From NCBI RefSeq assembly GCF_001719045.1, contig NZ_CP015423.1, positions 2,750,001 to 2,814,000 on the forward strand: a stretch of 64,000 nucleotides of DNA, written 5' to 3'. This document shows positions 43,232 through 51,433 of this stretch, one piece after another. A program made the translations under genes and the position numbers. Position 1 is the stretch's first letter. Each line of letters opens with the position of its first letter. A model generated the notes under the pieces. That model made no database searches, had not been told where the DNA came from, and saw only the letters and a program-made list of their open reading frames with translations. The DNA is from Paenibacillus polymyxa. Its GTDB lineage: Bacteria; Bacillota; Bacilli; Paenibacillales; Paenibacillaceae.

Positions 43232-44356
43232 ATGGAGATACGGCTCTTTAGAAGAGATGAGACTGATTTATACATGGAAGCAATAGATAAAATATGGAGG
43301 AAGAGTCATATATTAAGTAAGGATAAGGCTCTAGCTGATTTCATGTTTTATAACACCCCGCAGCATGAAAAATATGTTGGGAAAGAAAACTATGGTGCTA
43401 TCGGTGTTTGGGAAGATGGTAAAATCGTTGGGCTAGGTGGCTTAATGCTATTTGAGTTTAACCTAAATGGCGAAACAGAGGCAGCATGTAACGTAACCAA
43501 TTCTATCGTATTAGAAGAATATCGAAGCTCCATGGCGGGCCTATTATTATATGCTAAACCTCTTGATCTGTATCCTTTCTTCTGCAATTTTGGGATAGGT
43601 CTCAGTAAATTTTCAATGCGTGTTTCACCAGCTGCTATTTCAAGAGATATTGTAACACAACCTATCTATAAACTAGACCGGATGGTTGGCATTCTTGATA
43701 AGAAAAAAACAAGCGAAGTTTTACTAGATGGTAATGAGAATTATTTAAGAAATTATGGCATGGTTCGCAAGGTAACGCAATATGGTGACAAAACAGTTCG
43801 GCAGGAACTGGTAAAAGATAGATGGGATAGCTTTTACTACACACATATTGCCCCAAAAACTATTAGTGTTTCGCGCAACTTTGAATTCTTGAGCTGGAGA
43901 TATTTAAACCATCCGACTTTTAATTATTTGGTGTATACTGCTCAAGATCAGGCTGGGAATTATGAAGGATTATTTATCGCAAGGGTTGAAAGCATCGTCA
44001 ATAACACCGCTAAAATTTTGCGTATTGTTGAGTTTATTTCCAAGAACCAGGATGCTTCCATAGCACTTGCGAACAAAATCGTAGAAATCGGAACTGAAGA
44101 GGCTGTCCTTTTCGCCGATTTCTATTGCACGACAGATATGTTTAATTTTGGATTGGAATCAGTTGGATTTAAGAAGGAATTTACTTCAGATGATGATAAA
44201 ATCGTCTTGCCGTCCAGATTCCAGCCTGTGGATTTATCAGTTGTTAATTTGAATGCATGCCTATCTTTTTACGGAAAGAAGGTAAAAAGATTGAATCTTT
44301 TAAATAATAATATCTATTTTACTAAAGGTGATTCGGACCAGGACAGACCTAATTAG
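43232..44356 (+). CDS. GNAT-like acyltransferase, 374 residues
   Basis: The N-terminal half follows the GNAT pattern (IRLFRRDETDLYMEAIDKIW; YGAIGVWEDGKIVGLGGL; TNSIVLEEYRSSMAGLLL). The C-terminal half (FLSWRYLNHPTFNYLVY) resembles the second domain of large GNAT/FemAB-like acyltransferases found in polysaccharide clusters. It could transfer an acyl group, possibly from the nearby ACP, to an amino sugar. The ribosome site AAGGGG is 15 bases away, which is long. It is convergent with the KASIII operon and shares its terminator. Confidence 0.65.
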   Translation: MEIRLFRRDETDLYMEAIDKIWRKSHILSKDKALADFMFYNTPQHEKYVGKENYGAIGVWEDGKIVGLGGLMLFEFNLNGETEAACNVTNSIVLEEYRSSMAGLLLYAKPLDLYPFFCNFGIGLSKFSMRVSPAAISRDIVTQPIYKLDRMVGILDKKKTSEVLLDGNENYLRNYGMVRKVTQYGDKTVRQELVKDRWDSFYYTHIAPKTISVSRNFEFLSWRYLNHPTFNYLVYTAQDQAGNYEGLFIARVESIVNNTAKILRIVEFISKNQDASIALANKIVEIGTEEAVLFADFYCTTDMFNFGLESVGFKKEFTSDDDKIVLPSRFQPVDLSVVNLNACLSFYGKKVKRLNLLNNNIYFTKGDSDQDRPN

Positions 44357-44394
44357 GCTAATTACAACATGAAGCAGATCCGTTTATATGAAAT

Positions 44395-44440
44395 AAAAGG
44401 GCCCTCTGACTGCCAAGATGCTCAGTCGTAGGCCCTTTTT
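44395..44440. terminator. Bidirectional terminator between GNAT and SDR genes
   Basis: AAAGGGCC pairs with GGCCCTTT, with inner pairing CTGACTG/CAGTCG and T/A-runs on both sides. Confidence 0.75.
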
Positions 44441-44462
44441 ACTTTACGGTATCTAAAATATT

Positions 44463-45221
44463 TTAGTGAGATGTTGCTCCAGCATCAATAATAAAGTCCG
44501 TTCCAGTAATATATTCTGAAGCTCTTGAAAGTAAAAAGGCAATTGAATTTGCAACACTTTCGCCCGTAAGAAATCCTGCGTATTGTTTTTCTAGTATTTT
44601 AATTTTTGCTTCTTCTCCAGCAAGAATTGTATATTCCTCAAGCAACTCAGTTTCAACAAATGAAGCACACACAGTATTTACACGTATTTTCTTATCGGCT
44701 AGTTCTATAGCCATTGACTTTATTGCACTATTTAATGCCCCTTTTGATGCACTATATGCTATTTTTGTTTTATCACCTAGAAAAGAAGCAGTAGAAGACA
44801 TGACGACTATACTTGAGTTCGGATTAAAATTTCCCTTTTTCGCAAAAATTCGAGATAACTCAATGAATGAAAATACATTAACTGTAAATATATCATTTAT
44901 GAACTTATGAGTTGTCATATTCAATGGGCGCATTGGGCCAATTCCTGCACAATGAGCTAGACCGTCAAGAGCCCCTGTTTCAGAAATCAATTTCTTCATA
45001 AAGCTCTCGATTCCACTAATTTCGTTAAGATCATATTTAAAAAGAAGGTGGTTGTCCCCCTCCATTTGTTCCAAGGTTTGGTTCAGCCTTTGTTCATTTC
45101 TAGCTATCATAATAACTTGAGCCCCGAGCCGGCTTAATTGAATACAGGTGGCTCTTCCAATACCGGAAGATCCGCCTGTAACTAAAACCTTCTTGCCACT
45201 TAGATCCATAGGATTAATCAA
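44463..45221 (-). CDS. FabG-like 3-oxoacyl-ACP reductase (SDR)
   Basis: Classical SDR motifs are intact: TGGSSGIGRA, the NAG-equivalent HCAGIG, catalytic Ser (VMSSTASF) and YSASKGA. It is closest in style to FabG-type reductases that reduce beta-ketoacyl thioesters with NADPH. TTG 45221 is 8 bases after GGAGG and overlaps the stop of the KASIII gene; ATG 45209 is the next option. It is the last gene of the KASIII-ACP-KASIII-SDR operon, so its substrate is probably the ketoacyl-ACP made there. Confidence 0.82.
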   Translation of the reverse strand: MINPMDLSGKKVLVTGGSSGIGRATCIQLSRLGAQVIMIARNEQRLNQTLEQMEGDNHLLFKYDLNEISGIESFMKKLISETGALDGLAHCAGIGPMRPLNMTTHKFINDIFTVNVFSFIELSRIFAKKGNFNPNSSIVVMSSTASFLGDKTKIAYSASKGALNSAIKSMAIELADKKIRVNTVCASFVETELLEEYTILAGEEAKIKILEKQYAGFLTGESVANSIAFLLSRASEYITGTDFIIDAGATSH

Positions 45222-46296
45222 ACACAATTCCTCCATCTTCGAAATAATCATCAGTTTCGATAATTGGCAAGCAGTTTTCTGCTAATACATCAAAATAATT
45301 AGTCCCCCAGGAAAGACCTATTCCAAAACCGGGCGCCAGAACTTTTTTATTCCCCTGTTCTTTGCCCCCATAAGCATCGCAAATTGTTAGGGGTATTGAT
45401 GTTACACTTGTGTTTCCGTATCTGTCCATAGATACCCCGAGCTTATCAAGCGGGATATTTGCTTTTTTGGCAATATGCTTGAGCATAAATACATTTGCCT
45501 GATGGGGTGCAAACAGGTCGTAGTCATTTTGGGATATATTATGTTCGGCCATAAAACTCTTTAACATACTGGGCACTTCGGTGATGGTAAAATCGAATAC
45601 CTCCGCCCCATTCATGTATAAATCATAATCTGATCGAACAATACCTTCGCCGAACTCTCTACGTTCACGACTGCCTTCTGGATTACGGCAAGCACCGGTT
45701 GGCGTAATAATAGCTTTATATCCGGTACCATCGGTATGATAACAGTAAGGTATATGCGATGCTTCATCATACTCAAGAGCTGTGGCAAACCCAGAATCAC
45801 CAAATAGCATAGCAGCGGACTTGTCCAGAGGCGATATACCTTTCGTTGATGTATCTCCTCCCAAGAATAGAACACGCTTCGTATCTCCGGTTTGCATCAA
45901 TGATCCGGCAATATATATACCATACACGAAACCGGAACAGCCTAAATTGACGTCAAATGCAATACAATCTTTTTTTAGGCCTAATCGTCCATGCAAAACA
46001 CATGCAGTAGCTGGAGATATATAATCAGGACTTTGTGTTACAAAAATTAGACCATCAATGCTGTCAATATCCCATTTCAAATGATTCATAAGATCCTGTG
46101 CCGCTACAAAAGCTAAATCTGAGGCAGTTTGTTTTTTTGATGCCACGTGACGTTGTTTGACACCAGTCATTTTGACAAATTTCGAAACACTTTCCTCTCC
46201 AAATGACTCATTACTTTCCGATGTTTTCACTACAGTTTTAGGCACTGCACATGCAATACCTTTTATTGCAACATTTTTCAAGATCCCCTTTGGCAT
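45214..46296 (-). CDS. Beta-ketoacyl-ACP synthase III-like enzyme, copy A
   Basis: The 360-residue thiolase-fold enzyme keeps the FabH triad: Cys in VNLGCSGFVYG, His in APHQANVFML and Asn in YGNTSVTSIPL. It should condense an acyl-CoA starter with malonyl-ACP. It is about 30 residues longer than copy B, with an extended C-terminus (ENCLPIIETDDYFED). The start follows GAGGCGGCATAC and lies 10 bases after the ACP stop. It is not the household FabH by context. Confidence 0.85.
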   Translation of the reverse strand: MPKGILKNVAIKGIACAVPKTVVKTSESNESFGEESVSKFVKMTGVKQRHVASKKQTASDLAFVAAQDLMNHLKWDIDSIDGLIFVTQSPDYISPATACVLHGRLGLKKDCIAFDVNLGCSGFVYGIYIAGSLMQTGDTKRVLFLGGDTSTKGISPLDKSAAMLFGDSGFATALEYDEASHIPYCYHTDGTGYKAIITPTGACRNPEGSRERREFGEGIVRSDYDLYMNGAEVFDFTITEVPSMLKSFMAEHNISQNDYDLFAPHQANVFMLKHIAKKANIPLDKLGVSMDRYGNTSVTSIPLTICDAYGGKEQGNKKVLAPGFGIGLSWGTNYFDVLAENCLPIIETDDYFEDGGIVFD

Positions 46297-46306
46297 GTAT
46301 GCCGCC

Positions 46307-46525
46307 TCATTCCATAAAGTCTATGATATCCTGTACTGTTTTAAATTCTTTAATCATGGCTCCGGTTAATCTCTTTTCGAAATGTTCATCAACAAGAGCA
46401 ATTAATGAAATTGCCGCAACTGAGTCCCAACCTTCTATAGAATCAAGGCTTGTTGTCACCTCTAATGACCCATCTTCAAGCTCTAACATATCCTCTAACA
46501 AGTTTAATTTTGTTTGTAATTCCAT
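46307..46525 (-). CDS. Dedicated acyl carrier protein
   Basis: The 72 residues form one acidic carrier domain. The phosphopantetheine Ser is in WDSVAAISLIALV, equivalent to DSL in other ACPs. ATG 46525 is 8 bases after GGAGG; an in-frame TTG two codons earlier is too close. Placement between two KASIII genes indicates that it carries the growing short acyl chain for this pathway rather than for general fatty acid synthesis. Confidence 0.87.
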   Translation of the reverse strand: MELQTKLNLLEDMLELEDGSLEVTTSLDSIEGWDSVAAISLIALVDEHFEKRLTGAMIKEFKTVQDIIDFME

Positions 46526-46556
46526 ATTCAATTCCTCCTATTTAAAAAGTATATAG

Positions 46557-47531
46557 TTACCATACAATGACGGTTGAACCCCACGATAATCCTACACCAA
46601 AACCTACAAGAAGGATGGTATCACCTCTTTTAATGCGGCCCTCCTTCTCTGCCAGACAAAGTGCAATTGGTATTGTTGATGATACCGTATTACCTGTATC
46701 AATCATGTTAATAAAAAATTTATCTTCAGGAATGTTGCACTTTTTCCTTAAGTGATTTAGCATATAGCTGTTTGCCTGATGAAACACAAAAAAATCGATA
46801 TCATTAAAAGTTAGGCTATTTTTCTTTAGCACGTTATCTATAGATTTCGGAACAATATCTATTGTAAAATTGAATATTTCTGGTCCATTCATGTACAGGT
46901 TATTATCTTGAGTATTTTTTTCTTTCCTTCTTGATCTTATTCCACTTGATGGCACTATCAACTGTTCTGCGCCGCTTCCATCAGTGCCTAAATCAAATTC
47001 CTTTATTTGCGAAGCTTCATTATAAGAAATTAAAGCTGCAGCTGCACCATCCCCAAAAATGGTTACGACACTTTTTTCCTTTGGATCGATATATTTTGAA
47101 TAGGTCTCTGAAGTAATTAACAGTATATTCTTTGCAATATTCGTATTTATTAATGACTTAGCCACAGCCAAGCCATATATAAAAGCTGAACAACCCAAAT
47201 TAATATCAAAAGCACCAGCAGATTTGGGAATCTCTAATCGGTCTTGCAGTATACAAGCTGTTGTTGGAACATTATAATCTGGGCTCTGTGTAAAAAGGAT
47301 TACAAAATCTATATCTTTGGGTTCAATTGAATGGTTCTCAAATAATTTCTTGGCAGCACAGTAAGCAAGGTCAGATACATATTCATCATCATTTGCAATG
47401 TGCCTATTTACTATTCCTGTTTTATTATAAATTTTTTCCTCTGTCCAACCCGGAAAAGTTTTTGCAAGATCTGCGTTTGAGAGAATCTTTTGAGGAAGAA
47501 AATATTCAATTGCTTTTATGCCTATGTTCAT
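46557..47531 (-). CDS. Beta-ketoacyl-ACP synthase III-like enzyme, copy B
   Basis: The 324-residue protein has the usual FabH length and the triad Cys (INLGCSAFIYG), His (VFHQANSYML) and Asn (DTGNTVSSTIPI). It is clearly related to copy A but diverged throughout. The start follows GAGGAGGACTTGGA. It is the first gene of the operon and has tandem 21-bp repeats upstream. Two KASIII enzymes may catalyse successive condensations, or one may act as a transferase. Confidence 0.85.
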   Translation of the reverse strand: MNIGIKAIEYFLPQKILSNADLAKTFPGWTEEKIYNKTGIVNRHIANDDEYVSDLAYCAAKKLFENHSIEPKDIDFVILFTQSPDYNVPTTACILQDRLEIPKSAGAFDINLGCSAFIYGLAVAKSLINTNIAKNILLITSETYSKYIDPKEKSVVTIFGDGAAAALISYNEASQIKEFDLGTDGSGAEQLIVPSSGIRSRRKEKNTQDNNLYMNGPEIFNFTIDIVPKSIDNVLKKNSLTFNDIDFFVFHQANSYMLNHLRKKCNIPEDKFFINMIDTGNTVSSTIPIALCLAEKEGRIKRGDTILLVGFGVGLSWGSTVIVW

Positions 47532-47611
47532 TCCAAGTCCTCCTCAGAATTTACCTAAAACCACCTATTATCAAAGGTTTTTTTCTCTACACTTTAATAT
47601 CGACAGTTATG

Positions 47612-47653
47612 GATAAAATTTTTAGACCTAATGATAAAATTTATAGACCTAAT
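47612..47653 (-). repeat. Two tandem 21-bp repeats upstream of the KASIII operon
   Basis: Two adjacent copies (47612-47632 and 47633-47653) of a 21-base unit, on the minus strand starting ATTAGGTCT and ending AATTTTATC, differ at one base. The 21-base period places both copies on the same DNA face. They end about 80 bases before the first start codon. The arrangement resembles sites for activators that bind direct repeats; the regulator is unknown. Confidence 0.6.
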
Positions 47654-47770
47654 ATTGTAAAATGATTCCAAATAAAGTTCCTATCTCCCTCACAGGTGTA
47701 AGTTGTGATACTAGAACGAGGCGGCAGGGCATATGAAAAGAGCAAGTATCCTCCCGGCGCTATAATTCCA

Positions 47771-47991
47771 AAGAGCAAGAATTTGCATATTGAGTCCTTT
47801 CATAGCCTTTTGGAAGCACTTGCAACGGTATGAGTCCAGCAGCTACCAAGAGGCGTACGAGATTGGGACAAGCTATAATTCGTTTCTACAACGAACGACA
47901 TATGCACGAGAGCTTGTATGATCTGGCACCAAAGCAGTTTCGCAAAGCCTTAGCGGCTAGAGAAGTACAGGCTAATACGGTGAAATTGTGA
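47771..47991 (+). pseudogene. Degraded IS3-type transposase tail
   Basis: Three frames give successive parts of one OrfB-like protein: NLHIESFHSLLEALATV, then QRYESSSYQEAYEIGTSYN, then IIRFYNERHMHESLYDLAPK to a stop at 47989-47991. This covers the Glu of the DDE motif and the C-terminus. The frameshifts and missing N-terminal half show that it is dead. It belongs to a different IS than the intact copy at 40350. Confidence 0.65.
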
Positions 47992-48291
47992 GAAAAGTGA
48001 AGAGAATCTAAGCGTTAGATTCGATAAGTGCATAGACTCAAGAATTTGGGTGTTTAACCGGCATGCTCCACATTACTTAAATAAAATCCACCTAAGAAAG
48101 GTTCTAGTTAAGAAAAGCAAACAAACGTTCCTATAACTACTGGTTTGAGCAAGAAAGGAGGAATAACTTCGATTTGTCCATGCGCGACCTGGTTAATAAT
48201 ACCATACACTTTATAAGCAAAAATTTGCGTCATTTGTGATACCGTTCAGCTAGTGGTTATTTACACCTGCAATATGGCTAACTACTGGGCA
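47992..48291. other. Intergenic stretch next to the IS remnant
   Basis: No gene is seen. The first part probably contains the ruined end of the IS3-type element. A good ribosome-site-like AAAGGAGGAATAA occurs near 48155-48170 but is followed by no useful frame. Confidence 0.4.
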
Positions 48292-48717
48292 TTACTTATC
48301 TGCTTTTTTATTTTGAAAGATTTCTCTCAAACCGATATGCGTTGCTATTCCGAAATCCATTAATTTACTATCTCCGGGGTGGATTTTAAGACTCATGAGT
48401 TTGAACATGAAATTACCAATTGCCAGATTTCTTTCATTATACTGATATAGTATAAATTTTTTTAAAGCATCATAAATGTAACATATTAATATAGGAAACA
48501 GTTGTTCCCACTCTTTGTTTCCTCTTAAATCATCTTGAATTAGCGCCTCATTTTTAAAGCCGATGTGACCTTGACAAGGCTCAATTACGAAATTAATGAT
48601 GGCGTAATGTTCTGCCCCAGCCCCCTGTCTAATGTATCTAGCTTGTTTTCCGACCCGTTCTTCTACAGAAATAATAGATACCTTGTTTACTTCATAAGGT
48701 GGATCAATCCAAATCAT
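48292..48717 (-). CDS. Hypothetical protein, 141 residues
   Basis: ATG 48717 is 6 bases after AAAGGAG; a longer frame begins 8 codons upstream. The protein is soluble, with an N-terminal segment MIWIDPPYEVNKVSIIS and a helical second half (FPILICYIYDALKKFILYQY). No family is recognised. It lies between the accessory island and rlmH. Confidence 0.55.
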   Translation of the reverse strand: MIWIDPPYEVNKVSIISVEERVGKQARYIRQGAGAEHYAIINFVIEPCQGHIGFKNEALIQDDLRGNKEWEQLFPILICYIYDALKKFILYQYNERNLAIGNFMFKLMSLKIHPGDSKLMDFGIATHIGLREIFQNKKADK

Positions 48718-48820
48718 AGCAACTCCTTTCTGTTCTAGCATCGGAAAAGATCTTTCCCATAAGTAACGCCCTCACACTTTTTGTTTCACTCCCGAAATAA
48801 AAATGATTTTCCCGTTGCCG

Positions 48821-49300
48821 TTACTTATGATACGGTTCACCGCGATTAATCTTCACCGCCCGATAAATCTGCTCTACCAGCACCAATCGCATCAGCTGAT
48901 GCGGCAAAGTCATCCTTCCGAAGCTCAGCTTCTGCTGGGCGCGGCGGAGAACTTCGTCAGAGAGACCATGACTGCCGCCAATGACGAAGACAACATGGCT
49001 TGTACCGTAGGTGCCGAGCTTGTCCAATTCCTCTGCGAGTTCTTCCGAGCTCCACAGTTTGCCGTCAATGGCGAGCACAATGACATGTGCTTCACTTTTC
49101 ACATGGGTAAGAATACGCTCGCCCTCTCGCTCCTTGACCTGTCGAACCTCCGCCTCGCTCAGTGTATCGGGAGCCTTTTCATCGGCTACCTCAATCATTT
49201 GAAACTTGATGTATGGCCCCAGCCGTTTAGCGTATTCCTGAATGCCCATGACCAAATACTTCTCTTTTAACTTGCCAACACCTATAAGCTGAATAAACAA
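48821..49300 (-). CDS. rlmH: 23S rRNA (pseudouridine1915-N3)-methyltransferase RlmH
   Basis: This SPOUT-family enzyme methylates pseudouridine 1915 in helix 69 of 23S rRNA. The full 159-residue length is present, with the knot segment [17 protein letters not shown] and C-terminal [16 protein letters not shown] typical of the family. TTG 49300 appears to be the start ([13 protein letters not shown] follows). It is usually found near the wal operon and the replication origin in Firmicutes, as here. Confidence 0.96.
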   Translation of the reverse strand: MFIQLIGVGKLKEKYLVMGIQEYAKRLGPYIKFQMIEVADEKAPDTLSEAEVRQVKEREGERILTHVKSEAHVIVLAIDGKLWSSEELAEELDKLGTYGTSHVVFVIGGSHGLSDEVLRRAQQKLSFGRMTLPHQLMRLVLVEQIYRAVKINRGEPYHK

Positions 49301-49460
49301 ATTCCATACCCCTATCTATGTCGAATGATAATGTAAAATCGTATTTACGATCTCTAACATGAAAAGATACCTTTAACATAGTTATTTTAGCACCTGAAAC
49401 GTCTCTTACCTATCTATTTCCTCTCCATTACGAGCCTATCCCCTGTCAGGTTATAGCGGA

Positions 49461-50312
49461 TCATTCATTTACGCTCTCTACAGTGAAATGTCCATCCGTT
49501 TCGTATTCATCAAGACTCTGCATTAGCATCTGCTGATATCCACTGATTTGTTCCGCTGTCGCTGACTCACGCAATGATTCGAACAATGCTGTACATCTCT
49601 TAAAATGACCATCATTACCCGACTGATCAGCTAATTGCATCGCCTGCAAAGTAAGCCCTACTGCATCCTGCAATCTATCGTACTTCCGATAGTACAAAGC
49701 CAAGTGATAGCAGTAGCTATAATAGTAAGATATGTTCTCTGCGTCTTCATAACTCCCGAATTCATCAATCTGCTCTGCAAACGTATGTAAAATATCTCCT
49801 ACATCCAAATGATACATAAGCGCTGCCTGTAATATGGTATTCAGCCCCGGTAATATTTCCTCTAGATTATCCTGCAAAAAGGCTACGTACTCCTCGACAA
49901 GCTCTATATTTCCAGACAAAATATCTACTGCATATAAATTAGTTTTGGCTAAAAACCTGAATTCCTCGACAACCTGAATGTCTTCTTCCTCTAAATCCTC
50001 CATCCACCCTAGCTCAGCATACTTATAGATGCACTCCCTTGCCTGCTCATATGCACCCTGGTTCTGGTGAGCCATTCCACACATCAGGTGACTGAAACCA
50101 AAATAATATACCAACGGACGTTCTAAATTGACATGCGGGATGGATAATTTCATTGCTTTATGATACTGCCGTTCTTCATAGATACGCTGTACACATTGGT
50201 ACAAAATATCCGCCGTCTCCATCACCTTTTTCCAATTTTCAAAAGCCACAGCCATCTCTAACATTTCAACAATGATGTCCGGTTTGAGTGATTTTAGAAT
50301 GTCCTCTTGCAA
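49461..50312 (-). CDS. TPR-like helical repeat protein
   Basis: The 283 residues are almost wholly helical with repeat-like units (FSHLMCGMAHQNQGAYEQAR; CYHLALYYRKYDRLQDAV). It resembles the TPR part of RRNPP peptide-responsive regulators, without their helix-turn-helix. TTG 50312 is 8 bases after AGGAGG. It is divergent from a small XRE regulator consisting of only the other half of such a protein. A peptide-sensing role is therefore inferred. Confidence 0.6.
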   Translation of the reverse strand: MQEDILKSLKPDIIVEMLEMAVAFENWKKVMETADILYQCVQRIYEERQYHKAMKLSIPHVNLERPLVYYFGFSHLMCGMAHQNQGAYEQARECIYKYAELGWMEDLEEEDIQVVEEFRFLAKTNLYAVDILSGNIELVEEYVAFLQDNLEEILPGLNTILQAALMYHLDVGDILHTFAEQIDEFGSYEDAENISYYYSYCYHLALYYRKYDRLQDAVGLTLQAMQLADQSGNDGHFKRCTALFESLRESATAEQISGYQQMLMQSLDEYETDGHFTVESVNE

Positions 50313-50489
50313 AAATATTACCTCCTCTAGTATATCCTCATTATCGATTTAGAGTTGCTAACCACTCGTGAGGAGTGACTAAACAAATTAATTATACTAC
50401 TTAAAATGCGTAATATAAACCATTTTTACTATATATTTTGACCTGACTTTTATACTGCATCTTCCATAAGCTTGTTATGAGGTGGTTAT

Positions 50490-50834
50490 ATGACAGAATT
50501 ACGCAAGCAAATGGGTATAAGAATCCGTGCTATTCGAAATGCAAAGGGACTTACACAGCAAAAACTGGCTGACATCGCAAGCTTGGACTATCGATATATT
50601 GGTGCATTAGAAAGAGGCGAAAGAAACTTTTCGATTGATACGTTAGAGAAGGTGTTAACCGCCTTAAACGTGTCTATCAGTGAATTGATGTTTTCCAAAG
50701 AACATATGACTAAAGACGAAATTATTCGGCAAGAGGCGGTAGATGAATTTGTTGCGTTGACCAGCAGATTGAACGAAGAGCAAATCGGGATTCTCAGACG
50801 AGTTAGTAAAGAAGTTTCACGCGCGTTCGAGTAA
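50490..50834 (+). CDS. XRE-family DNA-binding protein
   Basis: Residues 8-65 form a Cro/C1-type helix-turn-helix (IRAIRNAKGLTQQKLADIAS; YIGALERGERNFSIDTLEK). The 45-residue tail is acidic and helical. The start follows GAGGTGGTTAT. It is divergent from the TPR-like gene across a 177-base AT-rich region that may be its operator area. The target genes are unknown. Confidence 0.85.
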   Translation: MTELRKQMGIRIRAIRNAKGLTQQKLADIASLDYRYIGALERGERNFSIDTLEKVLTALNVSISELMFSKEHMTKDEIIRQEAVDEFVALTSRLNEEQIGILRRVSKEVSRAFE

Positions 50835-50868
50835 GCCATTCCATCCTAAAAAAGGCCTTGAATAAAAC

Positions 50869-50896
50869 CAAAAAGAGCACCGCACAGGTGCCCTCC
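50869..50896 (-). terminator. Terminator of the DinB gene
   Basis: On the minus strand GAGGGCACC-TGTGC-GGTGCTC is followed by TTTTT, about 20 bases past the dinB-like stop. Confidence 0.7.
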
Positions 50897-50916
50897 ATAA
50901 ATCTTCACAAACATAC

Positions 50917-51405
50917 TCAAGCGTACAACATAAAAAAGCTCACTTCATGTCCCAGTTGCTTCAGATAATTATAAATCTGCGAACGATGATGGAATACGTG
51001 GGTCAAGGTCTCAATCTGCCATTGAACCTGCAAATGTCCATGCTCCATATAGAAAGCTTTCGTCGAACGATTCAGATAATCGTCTTCGCTAAGCGAAAGA
51101 ATATAAGCCTTATAGGCCTCGAAGTTTTCCCTGAAAGTCGCAGCCAAGCGCTCGGGATCTTCCACCTCGGACAGGCTGGTTTCAATGCTTCCCACTTCAC
51201 CCTCGGACTTCTCCTGCATAATCGCAAGATCCGAAGCAGGAATAAGCACAAAGTGATGCACTAACTCCAGTAGTGAGCGGAAATTGTCTTGCGGGCGAAA
51301 GTTCCAATCCTCTGGGCGTATTTTACGGATCAAGGCTTCCCCCGTCCGTACTCCCGTCTCCAGCTCATTCAGCAAATGATCTCGAACTTGCAGCGTTCCA
51401 CTCAT
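50917..51405 (-). CDS. DinB-family protein
   Basis: The four-helix DinB fold is recognisable in 162 residues. The metal-binding histidines appear in LLELVHHFVLIP and in ETLTHVFHHRSQIYNYL. Such proteins include thiol-transferases (bacillithiol-dependent) and others of unknown role. ATG 51405 is 10 bases after AAGGAG; a GTG two codons earlier is an alternative. It is followed by no co-directional partner and lies downstream of the AraC gene. Confidence 0.82.
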   Translation of the reverse strand: MSGTLQVRDHLLNELETGVRTGEALIRKIRPEDWNFRPQDNFRSLLELVHHFVLIPASDLAIMQEKSEGEVGSIETSLSEVEDPERLAATFRENFEAYKAYILSLSEDDYLNRSTKAFYMEHGHLQVQWQIETLTHVFHHRSQIYNYLKQLGHEVSFFMLYA

Positions 51406-51433
51406 ATGCACATCTCTCCTTTGCCATTCTTAT

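Noticed and set aside
47612..47653. CRISPR array
   Set aside because: There are only two directly adjacent repeats with no spacer and no cas gene.
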